Origin: Mycolicibacter virginiensis
GTDB lineage: Bacteria > Actinomycetota > Actinomycetes > Mycobacteriales > Mycobacteriaceae
Assembly (NCBI RefSeq): GCF_022374935.2
Contig: NZ_CP092430.2
Location: 4,030,001 to 4,094,000 of the forward strand
Length of the DNA: 64,000 nucleotides
Direction of reading: 5' to 3'
Shown here: piece by piece, positions 42,281 to 50,832 of the stretch
Layout of the letters: every line of letters starts with the position of its first letter
Position numbering within the stretch: the stretch's first letter is position 1
Notes under the pieces: generated by a model
What the model was told of the DNA's origin: nothing
Database searches by the model: none
What the model saw: the letters and a program-made list of their open reading frames with translations, nothing else
Made by a program: the position numbers and the translations under genes

Positions 42281-43153
42281 GTCAGATAACAGCCGCTCCG
42301 CCGCGGAGTAGGGATCGTCGGTTCCGTCGACAACCAATTCGGTGAGCCGCTCCAGCGCGGGGTGGGTGCGCAGCCGGGTCTGAGCCAAGGACAGGATCTG
42401 CGCCCGCGCCCGGGCCAGCCGACGCTCCCGACTGTCGGTGCGGTGATGGGCTTCGACGGTGTCCACCAGCTCGTCGAGACCGTCGCCGCGTGCAGCGATC
42501 AGGGTGAGAATCGGTGCGCCGGTGTGCATCAGCTCGACCCGAAGGTCGCGCACGGTCTGCTCGGCGCCCTCGCGGTCGGCTTTGTTGACCACCACGATGT
42601 CGCCGACTTCCAACAGTCCGGCCTTGGCGGCTTGGACCGCATCACCGGCGCCGGGATTGAGGACCACGATTGTCGGGTCGGCGATCGCGGCGATCTCGAT
42701 CTCGGATTGGCCCACCCCGACCGTCTCCAGCAGCAGCACGTCGAAGCCGAGCGCGGCAAGCAGCTGGATAGCCGCGGGCACCGCCTCGGCCAGTCCGCCC
42801 AAGTGGCCGCGGGCCGCCACCGACCGGATGAGCACTTCCGGGTCGTTGATGTGGGCGGCCATCCGGATGCGATCACCCAGCAGGGCGCCGCCGCTGAACG
42901 GCGAGGACGGGTCGACGGCCAGCACCGCCACCCGCAGGCCCCGTTGTCGGTATGCCCCCACCAGTGCAGCGATCGTGGTGGACTTGCCCGCCCCCGGCGG
43001 TCCGGTCACTCCGATGACTCGCGTGGCCGCAGGCCCCACGGCGGACAGGACTTCGGCCCGCCGGCCACTTTCGACCAAGCTGAGCAACCGGCCGGTGGCG
43101 CGGACGGAGCCCCCGCGCGCCGCGGCCAGCAACTCGGCAATGGTCATCGGCAC
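42278..43153 (-). CDS. meaB: MeaB/ArgK-type G-protein chaperone of a B12-dependent mutase
   Basis: A 291-residue GTPase with Walker A GPPGAGKST, DPSSPFSGGALLGDRIRM, LLETVGVGQSEI, and VVNKADREGAEQ (NKxD). MeaB proteins load and protect B12-dependent acyl-CoA mutases. No mutase gene is in the window; instead it follows an enoyl-CoA hydratase. GTG at 43153 and ATG at 43147 are both possible starts. The C-terminal dimerisation arm seems short. Confidence 0.87.
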   Translation of the reverse strand: MPMTIAELLAAARGGSVRATGRLLSLVESGRRAEVLSAVGPAATRVIGVTGPPGAGKSTTIAALVGAYRQRGLRVAVLAVDPSSPFSGGALLGDRIRMAAHINDPEVLIRSVAARGHLGGLAEAVPAAIQLLAALGFDVLLLETVGVGQSEIEIAAIADPTIVVLNPGAGDAVQAAKAGLLEVGDIVVVNKADREGAEQTVRDLRVELMHTGAPILTLIAARGDGLDELVDTVEAHHRTDSRERRLARARAQILSLAQTRLRTHPALERLTELVVDGTDDPYSAAERLLSD

Positions 43154-43155
43154 CG

Positions 43156-43923
43156 TCAGTTCTTGTTCGCGGTGAGCCGATCGATGATGGCCGCGAATTC
43201 GTCGGTCTTGAACGACTGATCTTCGGCCATGTTGGCGAAGTCCAATGTGGCCAGTACCGCGCGCTCCAGGTGGATGTTGAGCAGCCGCTTGGTGCTCTCC
43301 ACCGCCTGGCGCGGCAACTCAGCGATTCGCTTGGCACACAAAATCGCTTCCGCCAGAGGATCTTCCGCCACATGATTGGCCAAACCCAGCGCTACCGCCC
43401 GGGCCGCCGGAATACGTGCTCCGGTCAGGGCGTACTCCTTGGCCAGCAGCAGGCTCATCTGCAAGGGCCAGGTCAGCGGGCCGCCGTCGGCAGCGACCAG
43501 ACCCACCTGCACGTGCGGGTCGGCCAGGTAGGCCGATTCCGAGATGTAGACGATGTCGCTCAGCGCCACCAGACTGCAGCCCAGCCCGACGGCGGGCCCG
43601 TTCACCGCGGCGATGACCGGGGTACGGCAGCGTGCCATGCCCAGCACGATATCGCGGCCGTGCGCAATCGTCTTGGCACGCAGCTTCTCGTCGCGGCGCA
43701 GTTCGTCGAGGTAGGCGAAATCGCCCCCGGCGGAGAACGCCCGACCGCTGCCGGTCAGCACCGCCGCCCGCGCCTCGTCGTCTTCCTCCAACCGCGGCCA
43801 CAGTTTCGCCAGACCGGTGTGCAGCGCGTCGTTGACGGCGTTGAGCGCGTCGGGGCGGTTCAGCGTGATGATCCGCAGCGGGCCGTCGGCGCGCACGTCG
43901 ATCTCAGCCGGCATGTCGTACAT
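43156..43923 (-). CDS. Enoyl-CoA hydratase/isomerase family protein
   Basis: A 255-residue crotonase-fold protein: ITLNRPDALNAVND, GRAFSAGGDFAYL (oxyanion hole), NGPAVGLGCSLVALSDI and the VQVGLVAADGG segment. The Glu pair of classic hydratases is not clearly present (VGLVAADGG where a Glu is expected), so isomerase or other crotonase chemistry is possible. 11 bp separate it from the upstream acyl-CoA dehydrogenase gene. Confidence 0.88.
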   Translation of the reverse strand: MYDMPAEIDVRADGPLRIITLNRPDALNAVNDALHTGLAKLWPRLEEDDEARAAVLTGSGRAFSAGGDFAYLDELRRDEKLRAKTIAHGRDIVLGMARCRTPVIAAVNGPAVGLGCSLVALSDIVYISESAYLADPHVQVGLVAADGGPLTWPLQMSLLLAKEYALTGARIPAARAVALGLANHVAEDPLAEAILCAKRIAELPRQAVESTKRLLNIHLERAVLATLDFANMAEDQSFKTDEFAAIIDRLTANKN

Positions 43924-43934
43924 GTCAAACTCCT

Positions 43935-45023
43935 CTACTTCAATCCCAGGATTCGGCCGGCAATGATGTTCTTCTGAATCTGCGAGGTACCGCCCATCAC
44001 GCTCTGGGCTCGGCTGTACAGGTAGGCGCTGAGCAGGTCCGGGTCGTCGGCCCCGCCGACCGCCAGCGCGGCGTGGCCGACGGACTGCTCCACCCAGGTC
44101 ATCAGCAGCTTGTCCAGCGAGCCCTCCGGCCCGTGCGAGAGCCCGTCAAGCTGTTCGGAGAGCCGTCGGCGCACATGCAGCCGAAGCATCTCGGTTTCCA
44201 CTGCCGCCCAAGCTAATTCCTCCGGCACGTCACCGGATACCCGGTTCGCCATCTGGCGCACCAGCTTGCCGTAGCGCGCCGAATACCCCAAGGTCGACGG
44301 TTCGCGCTCATGACCGACCACCGTCATCGCCAGCGCCCAGCCCTCCCCCGGCGCACCGATCATCTGGCTTGCCGGCACCCTCGCGCCGTCGAGCAGCACC
44401 TGGCCGAATTCGGTAGTGACACCGTTGATCATCTGCAGCGGTCGCTGCTCGATTCCAGGCTGGTGCATCGAGATGATGAACGCCGAGATGCCGCGATGCC
44501 GGGGCGCATCCTTATCGGTGCGAGCCAGCAGCAGACACCAGTCGGCGACGTCGGAGTAACTGGTCCAGATCTTGTGCCCCGCAATGACGTAGTCGTCGCC
44601 TTCACGAGTCGCCGTGGTGGTCAGCGATGCCAGATCTGAACCGGCCCCGGGTTCGGAGAAGCCCTGGCACCAGCGCTCGGTGCCATCGATCATGCCGGGC
44701 AGAAACCGTTGCTGCAGTTCTTTACTGGCGTGGCGGCCCAGGCCGACGACCAGATAACCCAAACTCGGCCGCGGCGGTGCGCCCGCAGCGGCCAGTTCCT
44801 CGTCGACGATGACGTCATAGACCGGGGGCAGCTCCTGGCCGCCGTACTCGCGCGGCCAGGATGCCCCGAAGAATCCACCCGCATACAGCGCCTGATGCCA
44901 TTCACCCTGGCGCTCCCAGTACTCGTCGTCGCCGGCGGCGGGGAAGGTACCGGCCCGCTCGGTCAGCCAGGCCCGAAGCCTGCTGCGGAAATCGGCCTCG
45001 GCGGGCGAATCACGAAAGTCCAT
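43935..45023 (-). CDS. Acyl-CoA dehydrogenase, large-type subunit
   Basis: A 362-residue acyl-CoA dehydrogenase: GASWPREYGGQEL, FSEPGAGSDLASLTT, GHKIWTSYSD, and C-terminal MGGTSQIQKNIIAGRIL. The start overlaps the end of the partner gene at 45010 by 14 bp. With the synthetase, hydratase and MeaB genes it makes a beta-oxidation unit. Confidence 0.93.
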   Translation of the reverse strand: MDFRDSPAEADFRSRLRAWLTERAGTFPAAGDDEYWERQGEWHQALYAGGFFGASWPREYGGQELPPVYDVIVDEELAAAGAPPRPSLGYLVVGLGRHASKELQQRFLPGMIDGTERWCQGFSEPGAGSDLASLTTTATREGDDYVIAGHKIWTSYSDVADWCLLLARTDKDAPRHRGISAFIISMHQPGIEQRPLQMINGVTTEFGQVLLDGARVPASQMIGAPGEGWALAMTVVGHEREPSTLGYSARYGKLVRQMANRVSGDVPEELAWAAVETEMLRLHVRRRLSEQLDGLSHGPEGSLDKLLMTWVEQSVGHAALAVGGADDPDLLSAYLYSRAQSVMGGTSQIQKNIIAGRILGLK

Positions 45024-45915
45024 CTGCGATCTCCCTTATCGTCACGGGCCACAGGCCGGTCGAAGTCAGCGCCCGCCGTAGATAGACGTGCGCCGCGCAC
45101 TCCCAGGTGTTGCCGATTCCGCCGTGCACCTGGATCGCGGTCTCACAGACCGTCCGAGCGGCGCGCGCGGAATAGATCTTGGCGATCCGGGCGGCTTGTA
45201 CCGCATCGGCTGCGGGCGCCTCATCGACCGCCCAGGCCGCGTGCCGTAGCACGCTCACCGAACCCTCGATCAGCGCCAGTCCCTCGGCGAGCAGGTGTGC
45301 GATGGCCTGATAGGACCCGATGGGTTTGCCGTACTGCTCACGGATCTTGGCGTAATCGCATGCCAGACCGTGCGCACCGCGTGCGGTGCCGACCAGATCG
45401 GCGCACGTGGCCACCAGCGCCAACGCCTGCCACCGCAACGCGTCCTCGGCGCCGAGCTCGCCGACCCGCTGCGCCGCACCGGCAAGGTCGGCCACAGGCC
45501 GGGTGAGGTCGGCTCCGGTGCGCAGTGCGCCGACAGGGGCGGTCAGCACCGCGCGCCCGTGCACCGTCACCGCTTGGGCGGCACCGCGCGCGTCGATGGC
45601 GGTGTCACCGACCGCAACGGTGGCGGGGTCCCCACTCAGGGCCACGTGGCGGTGCAGGTCGTCGGCAAGCGCCGGCCCGAGGAACGGCACGTCGACGAGG
45701 CCGCGACCGAACTCCTCTGCGACGATCGCCACCTCAACCCCCGAGGCGCCGTCGGAACGTAAAGCGCGCCAGCCGGTCTGGGCGACGGCACGTTCCAGTC
45801 GGGTGATCCGACCCGCGTCGTCGAGCTCGGCAACCGAGTCGGGCCCCAGATCATCGGCGAGCTTGGCCGCGGCATCTCGCAGTTGGCGCTGCTCGGCATT
45901 CAGCCGGACATCCAT
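45010..45915 (-). CDS. Acyl-CoA dehydrogenase, partner subunit
   Basis: A 301-residue partner-type subunit: divergent N-terminal half, then IREQYGKPIGSYQAIAHLLAE and HGGIGNTWECAAHVYLRR, the usual C-terminal signatures. AAGGAG precedes the ATG at 45915, which overlaps the synthetase stop by 16 bp. Expected to form a heteromer with the subunit at 43935. Confidence 0.89.
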   Translation of the reverse strand: MDVRLNAEQRQLRDAAAKLADDLGPDSVAELDDAGRITRLERAVAQTGWRALRSDGASGVEVAIVAEEFGRGLVDVPFLGPALADDLHRHVALSGDPATVAVGDTAIDARGAAQAVTVHGRAVLTAPVGALRTGADLTRPVADLAGAAQRVGELGAEDALRWQALALVATCADLVGTARGAHGLACDYAKIREQYGKPIGSYQAIAHLLAEGLALIEGSVSVLRHAAWAVDEAPAADAVQAARIAKIYSARAARTVCETAIQVHGGIGNTWECAAHVYLRRALTSTGLWPVTIREIADGLS

Positions 45916-47330
45916 AGGCGCTCCTTCAGTAGTCGGCGCAACAGCTTTCCGGAAGGCAACCGGGGGATCTCGGGCACGACCACCACCCGGCGCAGCCGCT
46001 TGTAGGACGCGAGGCGGTCGCTGACCAGGGCGCACAGTTCGTCGTCGCTGACCGGGGCACGCAGGGCGACCGCCGCAACGATGGCCTCACCGTCACGTTC
46101 GTCGGGCACCCCGAACACGCCGCAGTCAGCGACCGCCGGGTGCTCGTGCAACACCGCCTCGATCTCGGCAGGGGCGACCTGAAAGCCGCGGACCTTGATC
46201 ATCTCCTTGCAGCGATCGGTGATCCGCAACCAGCCACCGGCGTCGAGGTATCCCACATCGCCGGTGTGAAACCAGCCGTCGCGCACGACTTCTGCGGTCG
46301 CCGACGCGGGAAGATAACCGGCCATCAGGGATTCGGACCGGACCACGATCTCGCCGGGGACACCGGCCGAGAGCTGCTCACCGGTTTCGACATCGACTAC
46401 CTGCAGCTGCACGCCGGGCACCGGCCGTCCCACGGTGTCCGGAACCGCGTCGTCGAGCCGCGCCGCACCGAGGGGGTTGCATGCGATCACCGGTAGCTCG
46501 CTGGTGCCATAGGCCGGCACGAATGGCACGCCGGTGCGCCGGGTGACGGTGTCGGCGACGGCCGCGGTCACCGGGGTGGCACCCCACATGATGAAACGCA
46601 GCGAGGACAGGTCGAACGATTCCAAGTTCGGATGCGCGGCGATGGCCAGGGCGATCGGTGCCACCGCCATTTCCACGGTGATCTTGTCCGAGCCGATCGA
46701 TGTGAGCATCGTGTCGATGTCGAACCGGCGGTGCAGCCGCACCCAGGCCCCGACCTGCAGTGCGGTCAGGATGTTGAGCAGCCCCAGGATGTGCGACGGC
46801 GGCGTCGCCACTTGGATCCGGTCGACGGCGGTGAGCGCCAACGCATCCCGCCAGTGCCGTACCGCCGCGGCCAGCGAGGCGTGGGTGTGCCGGACAGCTT
46901 TGGGCAGGCCGGTGGTGCCGGAGCTGAACACCAGCAGTGCATCGGAGCCGGCCGGCGGCGGCGCACCGTCCCAGGTGCCGGCCGGAATCTCAGCCATCAC
47001 GTCATCGAGGTGTCGCATCGGCATCAGCTCGGCCAGCACCGGGTGATCACCGAGTGCACACCGGGGTTGCACCAGCGTGAGGGCGTGCGCCACCTCGTCG
47101 CGCTTCCAGGCGGGGCTGATCAGCGCGACGATCGCCCCCAGGCGCCAGATGGCACGCACCGCGATGACGAACTCCGGCCGATTCGACGACATCAGCGCCA
47201 CCCGGTCTCCGGCACGCACACCCTCGGCCGCCAGGACGGCCGCCAAGCCGCCGGCCAGCGCGTCGATCTCGGGCAGCCGCCACTGCCGATCCTCGAACGC
47301 AAGCACTGCTGTAGACGATCCTGACGACAT
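45900..47330 (-). CDS. Acyl-CoA synthetase (ANL superfamily, AMP-forming)
   Basis: A 476-residue adenylate-forming enzyme: VFSSGTTGLPKAV (P-loop), AYGTSE, GWFHTGDVGYLD, ITDRCKEMIKVRGFQV (hinge) and LPSGKLLRRLL with the catalytic Lys. It activates a carboxylic acid as its CoA ester. Shorter at the N-terminus than most FadD proteins but motif-complete. Leads the minus-strand beta-oxidation unit, with an operator 23 bp upstream shared with the divergent reductase. Confidence 0.92.
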   Translation of the reverse strand: MSSGSSTAVLAFEDRQWRLPEIDALAGGLAAVLAAEGVRAGDRVALMSSNRPEFVIAVRAIWRLGAIVALISPAWKRDEVAHALTLVQPRCALGDHPVLAELMPMRHLDDVMAEIPAGTWDGAPPPAGSDALLVFSSGTTGLPKAVRHTHASLAAAVRHWRDALALTAVDRIQVATPPSHILGLLNILTALQVGAWVRLHRRFDIDTMLTSIGSDKITVEMAVAPIALAIAAHPNLESFDLSSLRFIMWGATPVTAAVADTVTRRTGVPFVPAYGTSELPVIACNPLGAARLDDAVPDTVGRPVPGVQLQVVDVETGEQLSAGVPGEIVVRSESLMAGYLPASATAEVVRDGWFHTGDVGYLDAGGWLRITDRCKEMIKVRGFQVAPAEIEAVLHEHPAVADCGVFGVPDERDGEAIVAAVALRAPVSDDELCALVSDRLASYKRLRRVVVVPEIPRLPSGKLLRRLLKERLWMSG

Positions 47331-47352
47331 TTGAGAAGATCCTATCGGTTTG

Positions 47353-47369
47353 AGAGAATAGTATTCTCT
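47353..47369. promoter_or_regulatory. Candidate TetR-type operator, copy 6
   Basis: AGAGAATagtATTCTCT, a perfect palindrome in both 7-bp arms, in the 71-bp divergent space between the acyl-CoA synthetase (47330, minus) and the ferredoxin reductase (47402, plus). One bound repressor could close both promoters. Confidence 0.8.
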
Positions 47370-47401
47370 AAAGCGAAGAACGCAAACCGGAAGGGGTGGG
47401 C

Positions 47402-48424
47402 ATGGCGGTCACTCATGTTTTCCAGCGAGCGACCGTGACGCGCATCGTCAAGGAGACGGCCGATGCCTACACGTTCGTGCTGTCGCCGCACGAGACGCCG
47501 TTTCCCTACCGGGCCGGTCAGTACTCGACGTTCCAGGTGCGGGTGGACGGCGAAGAGCTGTACCGCTCCTACTCGATGTCGAGCGCACCCGAGTCCGACA
47601 CCGAGCTGATGACCACGGTCAAACGTGTTCCCGGCGGCAAGGTGTCGAACTGGCTGCTGGACAACATCGCCGAAGGCGACGAGCTGGTCATGACCCGTGC
47701 GGCGGGGATCTTCTGCCTGCAGGAGTCGACGGCTCCGCTGCTCGCGTTCTCCGGTGGCAGCGGAATCACGCCCATCCTGTCGCTCGCCAAGAGCGCACTG
47801 GCGACCACCGACCGCGCCGTACGACTGCTCTGCGCCGATCGCGACGCCTCCGCGGCGATTTTCACGGGCGCATTGGACGAACTTGCCGCCCGCTACCCCG
47901 GCCGACTGTCCGTTCTGCGCCATTGCGATGCCGACGACGGCCTACTCGACGCCGCGGCGGTCACCGCATTTGTCGGCGCCGACACCGACGCGGACTGCTA
48001 CGTGTGCGGACCGGCCGGATTCATGGATGTGGTGCGCGCGGCGTGGCCCGGTCCGGGTCGGCTGTTCATCGAGGACTTCGATGTGGCGGCTGCACCGGCG
48101 CCCTCGGCGTCTTCGGAGGCGGCCCCAGCGCCCAGCACCGACGCCGAGGTGACCGGGACGGTGACGATCCACCTCGGGCGCCAGAAGGAATCGGTGCCGC
48201 GGGTTGCCCGCGAGACCCTGCTGGAAAGCGCCCGGCGGGCCGGACTGGCTCCCCCGTTCTCCTGCGAAGCGGGCAACTGCGGCACCTGCATCGCGCACAT
48301 CACCGAGGGCAGCGCGACCATGATCAACAACACCGTGCTCGACGACGACGAGGTCGCCGACGGTTACATCCTGACCTGCCAGGGCCTGCCCGAGGGCGGC
48401 TCGATCACCGTGCACTACGAATAG
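47402..48424 (+). CDS. Ferredoxin-NAD(P)H reductase with C-terminal [2Fe-2S] domain (KshB-like)
   Basis: A 340-residue FAD/NAD-binding reductase. FAD domain: YRSYSMSSAP (RxYS motif) and GGKVSNWL; NAD domain: AFSGGSGITPILSLAKSAL and CGPAGFM; after an Ala/Pro linker (about residues 222-245) a plant-type ferredoxin domain with CEAGNCGTC and a late Cys (ILTCQG). The layout matches KshB, the reductase of ketosteroid 9-hydroxylase. It most likely feeds the Rieske oxygenases of the island. ATG at 47402 follows GGAAGGGG. Confidence 0.92.
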   Translation: MAVTHVFQRATVTRIVKETADAYTFVLSPHETPFPYRAGQYSTFQVRVDGEELYRSYSMSSAPESDTELMTTVKRVPGGKVSNWLLDNIAEGDELVMTRAAGIFCLQESTAPLLAFSGGSGITPILSLAKSALATTDRAVRLLCADRDASAAIFTGALDELAARYPGRLSVLRHCDADDGLLDAAAVTAFVGADTDADCYVCGPAGFMDVVRAAWPGPGRLFIEDFDVAAAPAPSASSEAAPAPSTDAEVTGTVTIHLGRQKESVPRVARETLLESARRAGLAPPFSCEAGNCGTCIAHITEGSATMINNTVLDDDEVADGYILTCQGLPEGGSITVHYE

Positions 48425-48442
48425 GTCGGCGGTGACCGCCGG

Positions 48443-48463
48443 CCACCGGCTCTCAGCCGGTGG
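48443..48463. terminator. Short hairpin at a convergent junction
   Basis: CCACCGGCT and AGCCGGTGG pair perfectly around a CTC loop, just after the reductase stop and inside the last codons of the convergent aldehyde dehydrogenase. No clear T run. Possible terminator. Confidence 0.45.
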
Positions 48464-49886
48464 CACCGACCCCGTAGCCCAAAGTGCTCTTGGTCTCCAG
48501 GTATTCGTGGAATCCGGCGTCGCTCCACTCGCGGCCGTTGCCGCTGCGCTTGTAGCCGCCGAACGGCGCGTTCAAGTCGAAGGCGTGGTTGATGGCAACC
48601 CAGCCGGCTCGAATCCGGCGAGCGATACCCCGCGCGGCGTCGAGGTCAGCGCCCGAGACGTAGCCGGCCAAACCGTACTCGGTGTCGTTGGCGATCTCGA
48701 CAGCCTCGTCCAGATCGTCATAGCCGAGGATGCACAACACCGGGCCGAAGATCTCTTCGCGCGCGATCGTCATCTGGTTCGTTACCCGTGCGAAGACCGT
48801 CGGCCGGACGAAGTAACCGGTGTCGATCCCGTCGGGCCGGCCGGCGCCGCCGGCGGCGACCGTGGCGCCCTCGGCAATGCCCTGCTCGATCAGGCCCTGC
48901 ACCTTGGCGAACTGCGCCGCTGACGCCACCGGACCGATCGCTTTCGGATCGGCGGGGTCGCCGACCTTTACCTGTTCGGCGACCGCATGGGCGATCGCGA
49001 TGGCCTCGTCCATGCGCGAGTTCGGCACCAACATCCGCGACGGCGCGTTACAACTCTGCCCGGAGTTGACCATCATGGTCGACACCCCGGCGGTGACGCT
49101 GTCGACGAACGCGTCGTCGTCGAGCACGATGTTGGCACTCTTGCCGCCCAACTCCTGGGTCACCCGTTTCACGGTCGGGGCGGCGTTCTCGGCCACCGCG
49201 ACGCCGGCGCGGGTGGAGCCGGTGAACGACACCATGTCGACGTCCGGGTGCCGCGACAGCGCCGAGCCGACTCCGGGTCCGTCACCGTTGACCATGTTGT
49301 ACACGCCGGCCGGGACGCCCGCGGCGTCCATGATCTCGGTGAAGATGTAGGCCGAGAACGGCGCGACCTCAGATGGCTTGAGCACCATGGTGCAGCCGGT
49401 GGACAACGCCGGGTAGACCTTCACCGCAATCTGGTTCAGCGGCCAGTTCCACGGCGTGATGAGACCGCATACCCCGATCGGCTCGCGCTCCACCAGGGTG
49501 TCGCCGCGCTGCTCACTGAACGAGAAGTTCTTCAGTGCGTCGATCGCCGTGACGAGATGACCGGCCCCGAGATTGATCTGCACTCCGGCAGCCAGGCTGG
49601 GCGGCGCACCCATCTCTTCGTTCACCGCGTCGGCCAGGTCGCCGCTGCGCCGTTGGTACTCGGCGAGGATCGCCTGCAGTAGATCCAGCCGTTCCGCGCG
49701 GCTGCTCTGCGACCAGCTGTCAAAGGCCCGCCGGGCCGCGGCCACCGCGAGGTCGACGTCTGCCGCCGAGCCCAGTGCGATCTTCCCGCATACCTTTTCG
49801 GTGGCCGGATTGTCGACGTCGAGCGTCTTCGCCTCAACCGGGTCCACCCACCGGCCGTCGATGTAGAACTGGGTGTATTCGCGCAT
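48453..49886 (-). CDS. NAD(P)-dependent aldehyde dehydrogenase
   Basis: A 477-residue ALDH: ITPWNWPLNQIAVK, FTGSTRAGVAVAE, QELGGKSANIVLDDD (Glu base), NSGQSCNAPSRML (catalytic Cys), EEIFGPVLCILGY. ATG at 49886 was chosen over the adjacent GTG at 49889, with GGAGAC upstream. Last gene of the operon that starts at 55757. Confidence 0.93.
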   Translation of the reverse strand: MREYTQFYIDGRWVDPVEAKTLDVDNPATEKVCGKIALGSAADVDLAVAAARRAFDSWSQSSRAERLDLLQAILAEYQRRSGDLADAVNEEMGAPPSLAAGVQINLGAGHLVTAIDALKNFSFSEQRGDTLVEREPIGVCGLITPWNWPLNQIAVKVYPALSTGCTMVLKPSEVAPFSAYIFTEIMDAAGVPAGVYNMVNGDGPGVGSALSRHPDVDMVSFTGSTRAGVAVAENAAPTVKRVTQELGGKSANIVLDDDAFVDSVTAGVSTMMVNSGQSCNAPSRMLVPNSRMDEAIAIAHAVAEQVKVGDPADPKAIGPVASAAQFAKVQGLIEQGIAEGATVAAGGAGRPDGIDTGYFVRPTVFARVTNQMTIAREEIFGPVLCILGYDDLDEAVEIANDTEYGLAGYVSGADLDAARGIARRIRAGWVAINHAFDLNAPFGGYKRSGNGREWSDAGFHEYLETKSTLGYGVGATG

Positions 49887-49902
49887 CACAAGTCTCCTTC
49901 TA

Positions 49903-50832
49903 CTACTGGGTTCCGTCTGTCTGCGCCATCCCGAAGCTGTATCGGATGTGCGCGGCGTGCCCGTCGGGCACCACCGGGAAGCTCACCGGTTCGGTGACGT
50001 CGCGGATCTGTTCGATCCGGGCGTCGATGTCCTCGATGGTCCAGGACGGTTGATAAACGCCGGGGCTTTCAACCAGCGCGGCGCGGGCTACCCGCCCGGC
50101 CAGGGCGATCAGCACTTCGCCGGTGACCGAGCAGGATTCGTGTGCCAACCAACCCACCAGCGGCGCGACCAGTTCGGGTTCCATCGGCGGGTACGCCGAG
50201 GTGTCGATCCCCTCGGCCATCCGGGTCACCGCCGCCGGGACCACCACGTTGCAGCGGACTCCGTGCGCCGCGCCCTCCAGCGCCGCGACGTTGCTCAGCC
50301 CGATCACGCCCGCCTTCGCGGCCGCATAGTTGGCCACATCGGCGTTGCCGTAGATTCCGCCGATCGACGAGGTCAGCACTATGCGACCGTATCCTGCGTC
50401 ACACATGGCGCCGAAGGCCGCCCGCACCACATGGAAGGCGCCACGCAGGTGCACGTCCAGCACCGCGTCGAAGTCTTCCGCACTCATCTCACGTAACGGG
50501 GCCCGACGGACGTTTCCGGCATTGTGGATCAGGATGTCGACCCGCTCGTAGCGCTCCAGCGCGGCGCCGATGATGGTCTCGCCGCCCTCGGGTGTGGCGA
50601 CCGACGCGGTGCAGGCCACCGCGGCGCCGCCCGCATCGCGGATCTCGGCGGCGACCCGCTCGGCCGGGTCTTCGTGCGGGCCGTCGCCGGTCAGGCCGGC
50701 ACCGGTGTCATTGACGACGACGGTGGCTCCGCGTTGCGCCAGCAACAGTGCGTAGGCGCGGCCCAGCCCCCGCCCGCCGCCGGTCACGACGGCGACACGG
50801 CCATCGAAGCGCAACGGAGGTGGTGCGCTCAA
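49903..50832 (-). CDS. SDR of the hydroxyacyl-CoA/hydroxysteroid dehydrogenase type
   Basis: A 309-residue SDR: VVTGGGRGLGRAYALLLAQRG, VVNDTGAG, HNAGNVRRA, TSSIGGIYG, NYAAAKAGVIGL. The N-terminal VVNDTG signature is that of the (3R)-hydroxyacyl-CoA dehydrogenase domain of peroxisomal type-2 multifunctional enzyme and related mycobacterial proteins. The C-terminus extends beyond the SDR core by about 60 residues. The TTG start overlaps the dioxygenase stop. Confidence 0.9.
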   Translation of the reverse strand: MSAPPPLRFDGRVAVVTGGGRGLGRAYALLLAQRGATVVVNDTGAGLTGDGPHEDPAERVAAEIRDAGGAAVACTASVATPEGGETIIGAALERYERVDILIHNAGNVRRAPLREMSAEDFDAVLDVHLRGAFHVVRAAFGAMCDAGYGRIVLTSSIGGIYGNADVANYAAAKAGVIGLSNVAALEGAAHGVRCNVVVPAAVTRMAEGIDTSAYPPMEPELVAPLVGWLAHESCSVTGEVLIALAGRVARAALVESPGVYQPSWTIEDIDARIEQIRDVTEPVSFPVVPDGHAAHIRYSFGMAQTDGTQ

